64,000 nt of DNA from Rhodobacter sp. (GCA_027484145.1 JAIXUH010000013.1:124001-188000); one strand, 5' to 3'. Counted from the first letter of the stretch, positions 32,975 to 43,123 are shown. The notes: generated by a model not told the origin, from the sequence alone. Program-made: numbers and translations.

Positions 32975-34579
32975 ATGTCGGAATGGTGGCGTGGATCAGT
33001 GACCTATCAGGTCTATCCCCGGTCGTTTCAGGATTCTGACGGCGACGGAATTGGCGATTTGCCGGGCATCACCGCCCGCCTGCCCTATCTGGCGCAACTG
33101 GGGGTCGAGGCGGTGTGGCTGTCGCCGATCTTCAAAAGCCCGATGGCCGATATGGGCTATGACGTGTCAGATTACATCGACATCGACCCCTTGTTCGGCA
33201 CGCTGGACGATTTCGATACCTTTGTGCAAAGCGCCCATGATCTGGGCCTGCGGGTGATCATCGATCAAGTCATTTCCCATTCGTCAGACCAGCACCCGTT
33301 TTTCGCCGCCAGCCGGAAAAGCCGCGATGGCGACAAGGCCGATTGGTATGTGTGGGCCGACGCAAAAGCAGATGGCAGCCCGCCCAACAACTGGATTTCG
33401 GTCTTTGGCGGCAGCGCGTGGGAATGGGATTCGCGGCGACGGCAGTACTACCTGCACAACTTTCTGCCCAGCCAACCCGACCTGAACTTTCACAATCCGC
33501 AGGTGCAGGACTGGGCCCTGTCTGTGCTGCGGTTCTGGCTGGATCGGGGCGTCGACGGGTTTCGGCTGGATACCGTCAACTATTACTTCCACGACGACAA
33601 ACTGCGCTCGAACGGGCCCATGCCCAGCACCGATAACCGCCCGCCGGTAAACCCCTATGAAATGCAGGATCACGAGTTCTCAAAGTCGCGGCCTGAAAAT
33701 CTGGGCTGGCTGGAGCGGATGCGGCAATTGCTGGACGAATACCCCGACCGAACCATGGTGGGCGAGGTGGGCGATGCCCCGCACCGCAATGTGCAGATCA
33801 TGGCCGATTATACCCGGCCGGGCCGCCTGCACATGGCCTATAGCTTTGACATGCTGGGGCCGGATTTCACGGCCGCCCATTTCCGCGGCAAGATCGAGGG
33901 GTTCTTTGCCGGTGCCCCGGATGGCTGGCCGATGTGGGCCTTTTCCAACCATGATGTGATCCGCCACGTCACCCGCTGGGCCGCGCATGGCGGCGAAGAT
34001 GCCGTCGCCCGGCAGGCGGCAGCGATGCTCTTGTCGTTCGAGGGGTCAATTTGCCTGTATCAGGCGGAGGAGTTGGGTCAAGTCGAGACGGACATCCTGT
34101 TCGAAGAACTGACCGATCCGCCCGGTATCCGCTTTTGGCCCGACTACAAGGGCCGCGATGGTTGCCGCACCCCGATGGTCTGGGATGCAACCGCGCAGGG
34201 TGGCTTTACCACGGGCACGCCATGGCTGCCGGTCAAGCCGCCGCAACTGGCCCGGAATGCAGCGGCGCAGATTGGCGTGGCCGGATCTGTGCTGGAGTTC
34301 TATCGTAGGATGCTGGCGTTCCGCCGCGCCACTCCTGCACTGCGGCAGGACCGCACCCGGTTTTTTGAGGTGCCGGAACCCATTCTGGCCTTTGCGCGCG
34401 GCGATGCCTTGGCCTGTGTGTTCAACCTTTCAGCGGCGGCGGTGACCGTCGGCGTTACGGGCCTGCTGCTGCCAGATGCACCGCAACAGGCGGCCACGCT
34501 AGTGGGAGGACGCTTGGAGCTTGGCCCAAACGGATTTGCCTTTCTGGCCCCGCAGGGTGGCTTGTCGGTTCATCCCTGA
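32975..34579 (+). CDS. GH13 alpha-glucosidase
   Basis: A 534-aa cytosolic glycoside hydrolase family 13 enzyme (oligo-1,6-glucosidase/alpha-glucosidase branch), which releases glucose from alpha-glucosides. It starts WWRGSVTYQVYPRSFQDSDGDG. The conserved regions are QVISHSSDQHP (region I), DGFRLDTVNYY with the nucleophile Asp (near residue 198), MVGEVGD with the acid/base Glu (near 262) and FSNHDVIRH (near 325). No signal peptide, so it acts on imported sugar. It opens the sugar island but is convergent with the galactoside operon. Confidence 0.94.
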   Translation: MSEWWRGSVTYQVYPRSFQDSDGDGIGDLPGITARLPYLAQLGVEAVWLSPIFKSPMADMGYDVSDYIDIDPLFGTLDDFDTFVQSAHDLGLRVIIDQVISHSSDQHPFFAASRKSRDGDKADWYVWADAKADGSPPNNWISVFGGSAWEWDSRRRQYYLHNFLPSQPDLNFHNPQVQDWALSVLRFWLDRGVDGFRLDTVNYYFHDDKLRSNGPMPSTDNRPPVNPYEMQDHEFSKSRPENLGWLERMRQLLDEYPDRTMVGEVGDAPHRNVQIMADYTRPGRLHMAYSFDMLGPDFTAAHFRGKIEGFFAGAPDGWPMWAFSNHDVIRHVTRWAAHGGEDAVARQAAAMLLSFEGSICLYQAEELGQVETDILFEELTDPPGIRFWPDYKGRDGCRTPMVWDATAQGGFTTGTPWLPVKPPQLARNAAAQIGVAGSVLEFYRRMLAFRRATPALRQDRTRFFEVPEPILAFARGDALACVFNLSAAAVTVGVTGLLLPDAPQQAATLVGGRLELGPNGFAFLAPQGGLSVHP

Positions 34580-34586
34580 ACCGACA
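34563..34586. terminator. Convergent hairpin spanning a stop codon
   Basis: A perfect 10-bp stem TGTCGGTTCA/TGAACCGACA with loop TCCC covers the last codons of the alpha-glucosidase gene; the stop TGA is the first part of the right arm. The convergent beta-galactosidase gene ends 14 bases further on. There is no T tract, so it may protect both 3' ends or help Rho-dependent ending rather than terminate alone. Confidence 0.5.
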
Positions 34587-34599
34587 GCCGCGGGAAACC

Positions 34600-36504
34600 T
34601 TAGTCCAGCTTTGACCAGTGCACACCAGCGGGCGGGATGGTAACGCCCGCCCATTCCACCGGAACCGAGTTGTAGTTGAACAGAAAGCGGTGCGTGGCAC
34701 TGTCGCGGCGGCGCAATCCTTCCGGCAACGGGTCGGTTTCCAGCCCGGCTCGGTGGCAGGCTGCCAGCAAAATCCGGTCCAGCGCGACATCATCCGGCCA
34801 GCCACCCAGATAATGCAGCCCTTCAGCCGCAATCAGCGCAGGGAAGCCATCTTCGGCAACCTCGACCACGTGATCCGTCGTTTCGATCTTTTCCCGCCAG
34901 TGCAGCAAGGCCCCACCCTGCTCCAATGGCACAGGCACATCCGGCGGCAGGCTTTCCACCCGCATGACCGTGGCCTTCATCCCCGGCAGGTTTGGCGGCA
35001 GGGGCACGGGTGTGGCAAAGGTGGCGGTCTTGGCGTTGCTGCGCGGGCCGATGATGGCCTGTCCCTTGTAGGTCGCCAATGCCCCCAGAAAGGCATCTGA
35101 CAGCGTGGCCACACCGGGCGCCAGAACGAGCGAGTAGGCCGACAGGTCCGCCGTATTCGGCGGCAGCACATCGACGTTCAAGCCAAGGCGGCGCAGCCCC
35201 TTGTAAACATGGAACACCAGCCGGAAGTAATCAAAATCGCGCCCCTGTGGCTGGGTCTGCCAAGCCCAGGCCGAAGGATAGTCGAACAGCAATCCAACCC
35301 GCGCGGTCGCCGTATCCTGATCAGGCATTTCGGCCAGTTCGCGGGCGACCTGTGCGGCCTCATCATGGGCAGGGGCGGCGACGCTGTCGGGGCGCAACAG
35401 GCCCGCGTGCATCTGTTCCTGCGCGAATGGGGCCTGGCGCCAGCGGAAATAGCACACCGCCTCGGCCCCGTGGGCAAAGGCCTCCCACGCCCAAAGCCGG
35501 GCCATGCCGGGCAGGGGATCGGGATTATCGGGCGCCCAGTTCACCGGACCGGGCTGCTGCTCCATGATCCACCAGCGGCCCCGGCCAACCGCGCGGTAAA
35601 GATCGTGGTGGAATGCCTGCAGATCCGGGTCGCCCTGCCGCACAAAGCGGCGCTTGTGTTCGGGGCTGGCCTCCAGCCGATCCGACAGAAAGCCAAGGGG
35701 GTAGCTGTCCCACGAGGCAATATCCAGATCGGCGCCCACATCGAAATGGTCGAAATCGGTGATGCGGCCCATATAGTTGTGGGCAATCGGGGCGTCAGAG
35801 TACTTGCGGATGATCTTGGTCTGCAGCCGGTTGAAGCTGACCACCTGGTCCGAGGAAAAACGCCGGAAATCCATCACATGCGACGGATTCGGTTCGGTCA
35901 CGGTCAGGTTTGGCAGCGCAATCTGGTCGAAATCGCTGTATTCCATCGACCAGAAGATATTGCCCCACGCCCGATTCAGCGCATCAGGCGACTGATACTT
36001 TTGCGCAAGCCATGTGCGGAAGGCTTCGGTCGCCGCATCGGAATAGCTCAGCACCGTGTTATGGCAGGCATATTCATTATCGGTCTGCCATGCGGCCACA
36101 TGCGGGTTCTTGCCGAACTGTTCTGCAAGGGCCGTCACGATCTTTGTGCACTCGTCACGATAGCCTTCGTGCGAAAAGCAATAGTGGCGGCGCGAGCCAA
36201 AGCCGCGCGGGCGGCCTTGGGCATCCAGCGCCAGCATGTCAGGATAGCGGTCCAGCATCCAGCGCGGCGGGGTAGCCGTGGGGGTGCCCAGAACCACCTT
36301 CAGCCCTGCCTTTCCCAGTGTTTCAACGGCGCGGTGCAGCCAGTCGAAGTAATAGGTGCCGGCCTGCGGCTCCATGTAGCTCCATGCGAATTCACCTATG
36401 CGGACCCACGTCAGACCAAGCGCGGCCATACGGGCGGCATCCTCCTCCCATTGGGATTCAGGCCAGTGTTCGGGGTAATAGCAGACGCCAAGGGTGCGTT
36501 TCAT
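34600..36504 (-). CDS. GH42 beta-galactosidase
   Basis: A 634-aa cytosolic beta-galactosidase. It starts MKRTLGVCYYPEHWPESQW. The acid/base Glu is in WQTDNEYACHNT (near residue 145) and the nucleophile Glu in WWIMEQQPGPVNWAP (near 305); a Rossmann-like trimerisation domain and C-terminal Greek-key domain follow. Length fits GH42 (about 640-690 aa). The ATG at 36504 (GGAAG upstream) is preferred over a GTG at 36528 that overlaps the preceding stop. It frees galactose from beta-galactosides for the lower-pathway genes of the same operon. Confidence 0.94.
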   Translation of the reverse strand: MKRTLGVCYYPEHWPESQWEEDAARMAALGLTWVRIGEFAWSYMEPQAGTYYFDWLHRAVETLGKAGLKVVLGTPTATPPRWMLDRYPDMLALDAQGRPRGFGSRRHYCFSHEGYRDECTKIVTALAEQFGKNPHVAAWQTDNEYACHNTVLSYSDAATEAFRTWLAQKYQSPDALNRAWGNIFWSMEYSDFDQIALPNLTVTEPNPSHVMDFRRFSSDQVVSFNRLQTKIIRKYSDAPIAHNYMGRITDFDHFDVGADLDIASWDSYPLGFLSDRLEASPEHKRRFVRQGDPDLQAFHHDLYRAVGRGRWWIMEQQPGPVNWAPDNPDPLPGMARLWAWEAFAHGAEAVCYFRWRQAPFAQEQMHAGLLRPDSVAAPAHDEAAQVARELAEMPDQDTATARVGLLFDYPSAWAWQTQPQGRDFDYFRLVFHVYKGLRRLGLNVDVLPPNTADLSAYSLVLAPGVATLSDAFLGALATYKGQAIIGPRSNAKTATFATPVPLPPNLPGMKATVMRVESLPPDVPVPLEQGGALLHWREKIETTDHVVEVAEDGFPALIAAEGLHYLGGWPDDVALDRILLAACHRAGLETDPLPEGLRRRDSATHRFLFNYNSVPVEWAGVTIPPAGVHWSKLD

Positions 36505-36524
36505 GGGGCTTCCGGGGTGAAGTG

Positions 36525-37355
36525 TCACAACAGGACGCGCGGTTCGGCGCGGCCCTTTATCTTGGTCTGTACGGCAAAGGTCTGGCCATGGGCAGGGTTG
36601 CCATCAGTCAGATCACGCGCGGCAGATGTGCAGAACAAGCGCGTGAAATCAGGCCCGCCAAAGGCCGGACAGGTGGTTTGCGGGGCCGGAAAATCGAACC
36701 GCGCCACGGAACGACCTTCGGGCGTATAGCCTTCGACACAGGCCGCCCCCCAGAACGCTACCCAGATGTTTCCGGCCGCATCGGTCACGGCCCCATCGGG
36801 AAAGCGCCCCTGTTCGGCAAAGTCGAGGTAGACGGCCGGTGGCCCTTTTGGCCAGCCATCCGGCTGCAACCCCACCTTCAGGATCTTTTGCGTCGTCGTG
36901 TCGGTGAAATAGGCGGTGGTTCCATCCGGCGCGAAACAAATGGCGTTCGGCACCGTGATGCCACCCACGATCTTTCGCAACGACCCCTTGTGATAGCGGT
37001 AGATCGCCCCTTTGCCCAAGGCTTCGTCCTTGGCCATGGTCCCGATCCAGAAGCCGCCCTGCGGATCGGCCCTGCCGTCGTTGGATCGGTTGCCGGGAAC
37101 ATCTGCCTCAAGATCGGCCACCTTTTCCGTGGCCCCGGTTTCAAGGTGAAACCGGAACAGGCGCGTTTCGGAGGCAATCAGCAGTTCGTCACGGCTGATC
37201 CAGCCGGCCGCGCTGACCATTTCCGCAAAATCCCAAGTCCGCGACGCGGTATGCAAACGGCGGTTCACAATATCGAACCAGAACAGATCTTGCCGTTCAG
37301 GGTGCCAAAGCGGTCCCTCGCCCAGTATGCATGGCGTTGCATCATAAACGGTCAT
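36525..37355 (-). CDS. SMP-30/gluconolactonase family sugar lactonase
   Basis: A 276-aa six-bladed propeller lactonase. Metal-ligand regions are visible: [12 protein letters not shown] (Glu near residue 13), [18 protein letters not shown] (near 91), [12 protein letters not shown] (near 136) and [16 protein letters not shown] (near 188). It probably opens galactono- or arabinonolactone to the acid. Position between the beta-galactosidase and DgoA genes, with a four-base overlap with dgoA, supports galactonolactone. Confidence 0.9.
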   Translation of the reverse strand: MTVYDATPCILGEGPLWHPERQDLFWFDIVNRRLHTASRTWDFAEMVSAAGWISRDELLIASETRLFRFHLETGATEKVADLEADVPGNRSNDGRADPQGGFWIGTMAKDEALGKGAIYRYHKGSLRKIVGGITVPNAICFAPDGTTAYFTDTTTQKILKVGLQPDGWPKGPPAVYLDFAEQGRFPDGAVTDAAGNIWVAFWGAACVEGYTPEGRSVARFDFPAPQTTCPAFGGPDFTRLFCTSAARDLTDGNPAHGQTFAVQTKIKGRAEPRVLL

Positions 37356-37972
37356 GCCTGTCCTCCGGCCATGGCCGCGTCAAAAGCGGCGACAATTGCC
37401 TGCGCCCGTGCCGCAACCTCGGCCACCGACAGACCGGGCGTGTAAAGGGCGGTGCCGATGCCAAAGCCGTTGGCCCCCGCCTTGATCCAGTCGGCAAAGT
37501 TTGTGGCCCCGGCCCCACCCACGGCATAGACCTGACAGCCCCGTGGCAGCACGGCACGAATGGCCTTGACCCCATCCGGCCCGATCAGCGATGCGGGGAA
37601 AATCTTCAGCCCGTCCGCCCCCGCCTTCAGCGCGGCAAAGCATTCAGTCGGGGTCATCACACCGGGCCACGAGGCCATACCGCGTGCCTTCGTTTCGCGG
37701 ATCACATCGGGGTCGCAGTTGGGCGACACGATCAGGGTGCCGCCCGCCTCGGACACTTCGCGCACATCTTGCACGGTCAGAACAGTTCCGGCACCAATCT
37801 CGGCCCTGCCATGCAGCGCCTTGGCCATGGCCGCAATCGACGTCATGGGATGCGGAGAGTTCAACGGCACTTCGATCCGGGTGATCCCGGCCGCGACCAA
37901 CGCCTCGGCAACGGGAACCGCATCGGCGGGGGTGATTCCGCGCAAGATGGCAATCAGGTTGCGATGATTCAT
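37352..37972 (-). CDS. dgoA: 2-dehydro-3-deoxy-6-phosphogalactonate aldolase
   Basis: A 206-aa class-I KDPG-type aldolase that splits KDPGal into pyruvate and glyceraldehyde-3-phosphate. The catalytic Glu is in [11 protein letters not shown] (near residue 37) and the Schiff-base Lys in [12 protein letters not shown] (near 126); [11 protein letters not shown] binds phosphate. The start [12 protein letters not shown] is typical of DgoA. It overlaps dgoK by four bases. Confidence 0.94.
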   Translation of the reverse strand: MNHRNLIAILRGITPADAVPVAEALVAAGITRIEVPLNSPHPMTSIAAMAKALHGRAEIGAGTVLTVQDVREVSEAGGTLIVSPNCDPDVIRETKARGMASWPGVMTPTECFAALKAGADGLKIFPASLIGPDGVKAIRAVLPRGCQVYAVGGAGATNFADWIKAGANGFGIGTALYTPGLSVAEVAARAQAIVAAFDAAMAGGQA

Positions 37973-38880
37973 CGGGTGGCCTCGGTCTGAAGGGCAAGAT
38001 GGGCAAGGCCCGCAAGCGTGCAGTCGGTGCCAGACAACAGGCGCGGGCTGGCCCCCTGCTGACCCAGTGCGCGGGCATAGGCGCGCGACAATGTCTCGGC
38101 ACCAATCAGGTTCACGGCCTGCCCCAGCCAATAGGGCCGTGCTGCCGCCAGTTCGATTCCGATTAACAGGCCCGACAAACGGGCGCGGGCCTGATCGGGC
38201 AGCAAGCCATCCAGCAACCCTTCGGCGCGCAGCGAAAACAGCCGCGCAGCAAAGCGGTCAGGCCGCGACAGGGCATCAGACAGCGCCTCGTCAAAGGCGG
38301 CGTCGTCCCAGCCCGTGCCACCCATGCCATGCCGCAGGACCGAGTGTTGGGACAGCAGGGCAAACACCTCGCCGGTCATGAAGGTCTGAAAGCTGACCAC
38401 CTCGCCCGCGCTGATCTGCACCCATTTCGAATGGGTGCCCGGCAAGCAGATGACACCATCAAAACCGGGGTTCAACGCAAGCGCCCCGGCGATCTGGGTT
38501 TCTTCGCCACGCATCACATCGGCGGGCTTTGGCTGTTTCAGGCCGGGTGCAATATGCACGCTGATCCGCGGGTCAGACACGACGACCTGAACCATGGCGG
38601 CCCGGTCCACCGGCGTGCAGGGCACCGCGCGATAGGGCGCTTCGACCCAGCCCTGACGGCTTCCGACCATGCCACAGGCAATCACCGGGGTTTTCCGATC
38701 TGACAGCCACGGGTCAATCAGCGACAAAAGCGCAGGCTCGAATTGGGCCGGCAAAAGGCGGCCCATGCCGTCATCCGACGAAGCTTCGGCCAGAATGCCA
38801 TCCGCGCCCATGGCCCAGACCCGCAGGTTCGAGGTGCCCCAGTCAACGGCAATCCAATCCGGTCGGGTGGCAGGGTTCAC
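37969..38880 (-). CDS. dgoK: 2-dehydro-3-deoxygalactonokinase
   Basis: A 303-aa DgoK-family sugar kinase: ATP-binding [10 protein letters not shown] (residues 10-19), [14 protein letters not shown] (near 75), [10 protein letters not shown] (near 145) and [14 protein letters not shown] (near 165). It phosphorylates 2-keto-3-deoxygalactonate for the adjacent DgoA aldolase. The GTG start overlaps the upstream alpha-galactosidase stop (GTGA). Confidence 0.94.
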   Translation of the reverse strand: MNPATRPDWIAVDWGTSNLRVWAMGADGILAEASSDDGMGRLLPAQFEPALLSLIDPWLSDRKTPVIACGMVGSRQGWVEAPYRAVPCTPVDRAAMVQVVVSDPRISVHIAPGLKQPKPADVMRGEETQIAGALALNPGFDGVICLPGTHSKWVQISAGEVVSFQTFMTGEVFALLSQHSVLRHGMGGTGWDDAAFDEALSDALSRPDRFAARLFSLRAEGLLDGLLPDQARARLSGLLIGIELAAARPYWLGQAVNLIGAETLSRAYARALGQQGASPRLLSGTDCTLAGLAHLALQTEATR

Positions 38881-40940
38881 AGACGCTCTCCTTCGACAAC
38901 CCACATCGTTCCGGGCCATGCAACAGGTAGACGGATGCCCTGCCCCATCAACGCGCTGCCAGACAGGTCAAGCGGGCCGTTCTTCAGGGCATTTGGCCCG
39001 CGCGACTGTGGCGGTTTGTCCGAAACGTTGCGCAGGGTGATACGATAGGTCGAGCCTGCGTCAAGCCCCGTCAGGCGCAGGGGGCGCGGCAACATCTGGT
39101 CACTGGTGGTGGCTTGCCCTGCAAACAGCACAAAGCGTGCCCCGTCGGCTGCCACCTGCACCTCGGCCACCACAGCCGGGTCGGCGCTGTCCAGCCGGTG
39201 GATGGTGCCCTGCATCATCCAGCCTCGGTTCGCCTTCCACCAACTGGTCACGTCAGACAGGGTGGCGGCTTCGGCTTCGGTCAACTCACGCAGGTCCATC
39301 TCGAACCCCATGTGGCGCTGAGCGGCCACCCATGCCCGGAACGCCATGGGCAGAACGCGCCCCGACGTGTGGCAATGGCGCGGGCCAACATGGCTGCCTG
39401 TGACCGCGGCCGGCAGGAACAGGGCGGCATCATGCTGGATCGCCAGCCGTTCCAGCGCATCGTTGCTGTCTGAAAGCCAGACGCGCTGCGTGCGTTCCAG
39501 AATGCCCAAATCGACACGCCCGCCGCCCGACGCACAGCTTTCGATTTCGACCTTTTGGTGTGCCATGAAAAGACGCGCCAAAAGCGTGTAGAGACCGCGC
39601 GTCTGTTCGGCATCCACCACCGGCAGCAGGCGGTTGTGATCCCACTTCAGATAGTCGATCGGGTATTCGGTCAGCAGTGCATCAAGCGAAGCAAACAGAT
39701 AATCCCGAACGTCCGGCAGTGCGAGGTTCAGAACCATCTGGTTGCGGCCAAGGGTCTGATCCACCGGCCCAAGCACCCAATCAGGATGCGCGCGATAAAG
39801 GTCGCTGTCAGGGTTCACCATCTCGGGCTCAACCCACAGGCCAAAGGTCATGCCACTGGCATGGACATGGGCGATCAGCGGGTGCAGGCCATCGGGCCAT
39901 TTGCGGCGATCGACCTCCCAGTCGCCCAAAGACGTGGTGTCATCGTCACGCCGCCCGAACCAGCCGTCATCCAAAACGAACCGCTCGGCCCCAAGGGCGG
40001 CGGCGCGGGTGGCGATGTCGGACAGGTTGGCAAGGTCATGCTTGAAATAGACCGCCTCCCAGCAGTTGTAATGCACCGGGCGCGGGCGGGCGGGGTCAAT
40101 CCACGGCACCAGATGATCGCGGGTATAGGTCTGGAAGGCCGCCCCGATGCCATTTAGGCCGTTGGTGGACAGGCCCACCAGCAGATCGGCACTGGCAAAA
40201 TCGGTGCGGGCCTCCGTTTCCGCGCCACTGGCATGGCCAAACTGTATCTGGCGGCGGCCATCGGGCAATTCCTCGGCCACCATGCGGTGCCCGCCCGACC
40301 ACGCATAGGCAAAGCCGTAAGCGGTGCCCGCCGTATTGGTGCAGCCCGGTTCGGCCAGAATGGCATAGGGCGGGTGTTCATGCCCAGATCGGCCGCCCCG
40401 CGCCTCGCGCACCCGCTGACCGGGGGCAAAGGGGGTGCGGTTGATCTGAAATTCGCGCGTCCATTTGCCAGACACGTCAAGGATATCGGCGGCGGGGGGT
40501 GCAGGCAGCACGGGTGCCGCCAGCCATGTCACGCGGATGGGGCGATCCGCGCGCAATGATGTCCGCAGATTGATCAGGCCCGCAGGCAAGCGGGCCACGA
40601 AATAGCTAAGGGTCAGGCCAGACCCGCTGCAAGTGAACCAGATGGCGCCATCATGCGGTTCCACCGAAACAAGGGTAAACACCGGAGCCAGCGGCGTTCC
40701 ATCCGCCTCGGCCACGATCATGCCCGGCGCGCCAGGCCAGCCGCGCGCGGCCTCGGGCGTCAGGCTGAGGGGGGGTAACACATCCAGCATCCCGCCGGTC
40801 AGATCAGATTGTGCGGCAGCCGCAATCTGGGCCAGATCTTCGGTGGCCGGCAGGGACGGCCCCCAATACACCACCGCCGGAATCCCGCCATCCGCAGCCA
40901 GCACCAGCGTTTGCGGCCCGGAATCCACACGCCATTGCAT
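38877..40940 (-). CDS. GH36 alpha-galactosidase
   Basis: A 687-aa family-36 enzyme with an N-terminal beta-sandwich (about 1-300), the TIM barrel and a small C-terminal domain. Signatures: VLDDGWFGRRDDDTTSLGDW (near residue 325), GLWVEPEMVNPDSDL, nucleophile Asp in LKWDHNR (near 430) and acid/base Asp in VWLSDSND (near 490) after ESCASGGGR. It releases galactose from melibiose- or raffinose-type sugars. No signal peptide. It is coupled to the permease gene upstream (TGATG). Confidence 0.94.
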   Translation of the reverse strand: MQWRVDSGPQTLVLAADGGIPAVVYWGPSLPATEDLAQIAAAAQSDLTGGMLDVLPPLSLTPEAARGWPGAPGMIVAEADGTPLAPVFTLVSVEPHDGAIWFTCSGSGLTLSYFVARLPAGLINLRTSLRADRPIRVTWLAAPVLPAPPAADILDVSGKWTREFQINRTPFAPGQRVREARGGRSGHEHPPYAILAEPGCTNTAGTAYGFAYAWSGGHRMVAEELPDGRRQIQFGHASGAETEARTDFASADLLVGLSTNGLNGIGAAFQTYTRDHLVPWIDPARPRPVHYNCWEAVYFKHDLANLSDIATRAAALGAERFVLDDGWFGRRDDDTTSLGDWEVDRRKWPDGLHPLIAHVHASGMTFGLWVEPEMVNPDSDLYRAHPDWVLGPVDQTLGRNQMVLNLALPDVRDYLFASLDALLTEYPIDYLKWDHNRLLPVVDAEQTRGLYTLLARLFMAHQKVEIESCASGGGRVDLGILERTQRVWLSDSNDALERLAIQHDAALFLPAAVTGSHVGPRHCHTSGRVLPMAFRAWVAAQRHMGFEMDLRELTEAEAATLSDVTSWWKANRGWMMQGTIHRLDSADPAVVAEVQVAADGARFVLFAGQATTSDQMLPRPLRLTGLDAGSTYRITLRNVSDKPPQSRGPNALKNGPLDLSGSALMGQGIRLPVAWPGTMWVVEGERL

Positions 40941-41785
40941 CACTTGACCGCCCCAAGGGTCAGGCCCGCAATGAAATGCTTCTGCATCAGAAAGAACATC
41001 AACACCGGCGGCAGAGCGGCAAGGATCGACCCTGCAGACACAAGATGCCACTGCGCGATCCACTGCCCGTTCAGCGACGACAGGCCCGCCGTGATGGGCT
41101 GACTGTCGACCCCTTGGGTCAGCACAGTGGCCCAGAAGAAATCGTTCCAGATAAAGGTGAATACCAGCACCGACAGCGCCGCGATGGCCGGGCGCATCAG
41201 CGGCAGCACGATGAACCAGAAGATGCGCCATTCGGCAACGCCTTCGACCCGCGCCGCCTCGATCAATTCGAACGGCAGGGCCTTGATGAAGTTGCGCATG
41301 AACAGCGTGCAGAACCCGGTCTGGAACGCGATGTGGAACAGCGCCAAGCCATACCAGGTGTCATACATGCCCAGTTGCAGCGTCATGTCGCGCACAGGCA
41401 CCATCAGAATCTGGAATGGCACAAAGTTGCCCGCGACGAACATGAAGAATACCAGAATGTTCCCGCGAAAGCCGTAAACCGCCAGGGCAAAGCCGGTCAT
41501 CAGTGACAGGCTGACCGCGCCAATCACCGTAGGGATCGTGACCCACAGTGAGTTCACCATGTATTGCCCGATGGGCGTTTCGGTGAAGATGAAGATGTAG
41601 TTTTCCCACGCGATGCCCGAGGGCATGCCGAAATAGTTGCCTTGGGCAAGGTCAGACGCAGGCCGAAGCGAGGTGAGCGCCACGCCTAGCAGCGGGAACA
41701 GCCAAAGAAGCAGCACAATCGGCAGGGCGATGGCATAGACCCATTGGGCTGGCGCACTTGATTGCTGGATGGGGCGGGGAAACAT
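40940..41785 (-). CDS. Sugar ABC transporter permease, MalG type
   Basis: A 281-aa CUT1-family inner-membrane permease with six hydrophobic helices and the EAA loop EAARVEGVAEWRIFWFIVLP (near residue 190) that contacts the ATPase. Separated from its partner permease gene by an inserted VOC-family gene (stop TAG three bases before the ATG). Confidence 0.94.
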   Translation of the reverse strand: MFPRPIQQSSAPAQWVYAIALPIVLLLWLFPLLGVALTSLRPASDLAQGNYFGMPSGIAWENYIFIFTETPIGQYMVNSLWVTIPTVIGAVSLSLMTGFALAVYGFRGNILVFFMFVAGNFVPFQILMVPVRDMTLQLGMYDTWYGLALFHIAFQTGFCTLFMRNFIKALPFELIEAARVEGVAEWRIFWFIVLPLMRPAIAALSVLVFTFIWNDFFWATVLTQGVDSQPITAGLSSLNGQWIAQWHLVSAGSILAALPPVLMFFLMQKHFIAGLTLGAVK

Positions 41786-41788
41786 GGT

Positions 41789-42163
41789 CTAGCGCTCCGG
41801 TCTTTGCAGTAGTGTTAGGATGTTGCCGTCCGGATCGGAGATATGGGCGAGTGTCCCTCCCCACGGCTGGCGTTCCGGAGCGCCTACAACCGCGACGCCC
41901 AATGCCGCCAACTCGTCAGTACTGGTCTCGGCGTTTTCGACCGCCAGTGACACCCCCAAAAAGCGACCGATCAGGGTCCGACCCTCGACATCATCAGGAT
42001 CTGTCGTTTCAACCACGAGGTCGCATGATCCGAGCGCATAAACGACATACCCTTCGGTTGCGACTGCTTCGGGCAGGCCAAGCTTGACGGTGTAGAAGTC
42101 TCGCGCCTTGAGCGCATCCCGAACAAAGATGCGGGCTGCGGCTAGCTCTGGAATGATCGACAT
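41789..42163 (-). CDS. VOC-fold (glyoxalase/bleomycin-resistance-like) protein
   Basis: A 124-aa protein with the two beta-alpha-beta-beta-beta halves of the VOC fold: IFVRDALKARDFYTVKLGLPE (residues 12-32) and GVSLAVENAETSTDELAALGV; it ends with AHISDPDGNILTLLQ, where such proteins place a metal ligand. It lies exactly between two sugar permease genes (TGA-C-ATG before, TAG-ACC-ATG after). Such a gene is not a usual part of CUT1 operons. The role is unknown; an aldose-1-epimerase-like or detoxifying task is guesswork. Confidence 0.85.
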   Translation of the reverse strand: MSIIPELAAARIFVRDALKARDFYTVKLGLPEAVATEGYVVYALGSCDLVVETTDPDDVEGRTLIGRFLGVSLAVENAETSTDELAALGVAVVGAPERQPWGGTLAHISDPDGNILTLLQRPER

Positions 42164-42164
42164 G

Positions 42165-43097
42165 TCAGCGCTCCGTTTCGTCGCGCCACATCTTCCAGAT
42201 GAAGCCCGAAATGAAGATCATCATGATGGCAAACAGCACGACCGCGATGGCCGCCCCATACCCCATGCGAAAGCCGAATTCGCCCAAGGCCATCTCGAAC
42301 ATGTAGTAGGACAACACACGGCTTGACCCGAATGGTCCGCCATTGGTCATGATAGACACAAGGTCAAAGCTGCGCAGCGCGCCGATGACCGTCACGATGA
42401 CAGCGATAAAGGTTGCGGGGCGCAACTGCGGCAACACGACATACCACAGCATCCGCCAGCCCTTTGCGCCATCCAGCCGCGCGGCCTCAATCTGGTCGGG
42501 GGCGACGTTGTTCAGGCCAGTCAGATACAGGATCATCACATAAGCAATCTGCGGCCAAAGCCCCGCAGCAATAATGCCAAAGGTAACAAGGTCGGGGTCG
42601 GCCAAAATGGCAGTGCCCTTGCCGGTAATCGCTTCGGTCAGCAAATAGAACAGCCCGAAATTTGGGGCATAGAACCAGGCAAAGATGAGGCCAACGACGA
42701 CCTGGCTGATCACAAAGGGGAAAAAGAACAGCGACTTGTAAAGCCGGATGCCGGTCACAGTCTGGTTCAGGAAGATCGCGATGAACAGCCCGGCCGGAAG
42801 GGCCAGCAAGTAAAGCGCCAGCCAGTAGAAGTTGTTCCACAACGATGTTTCGAAGGCGGGGTCGGTCATCAATTCGGCATAATTGCGGATGCCCACAAAG
42901 GTGCCGGTGAATTCGCCGTTCTGGTTGTAAAGCCCGTTCCAGTCGTAAAACGACAGGGTGACACTTTGGATGATCGGCCACAGCACATAGACTGTGAACA
43001 TGAACAGCCCCGGCGCCATGAACAGCCAAGGCGCCAGCGTGCGCTGGTTCCATCGCCGTGCCGAAGGCGCTGCCGAGATTCCGGTTGCCTGTGCCAT
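42165..43097 (-). CDS. Sugar ABC transporter permease, MalF type
   Basis: A 310-aa CUT1 permease with six predicted helices and the EAA loop IEAARLDGAKGWRMLWYVVLP (near residue 205). The ATG at 43097 is supported by AGGGGGGAA upstream and by the usual cytosolic N-terminus before LAPWLFMAPGLFMF. Partner of the MalG-type permease downstream. Confidence 0.94.
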   Translation of the reverse strand: MAQATGISAAPSARRWNQRTLAPWLFMAPGLFMFTVYVLWPIIQSVTLSFYDWNGLYNQNGEFTGTFVGIRNYAELMTDPAFETSLWNNFYWLALYLLALPAGLFIAIFLNQTVTGIRLYKSLFFFPFVISQVVVGLIFAWFYAPNFGLFYLLTEAITGKGTAILADPDLVTFGIIAAGLWPQIAYVMILYLTGLNNVAPDQIEAARLDGAKGWRMLWYVVLPQLRPATFIAVIVTVIGALRSFDLVSIMTNGGPFGSSRVLSYYMFEMALGEFGFRMGYGAAIAVVLFAIMMIFISGFIWKMWRDETER

Positions 43098-43123
43098 GAA
43101 TTCCCCCCCTTGGAACAGTAAAT

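Noticed and set aside
35209-36729. 506-codon plus-strand open frame
   Set aside because: Antisense to the GH42 gene, whose catalytic motifs are intact.
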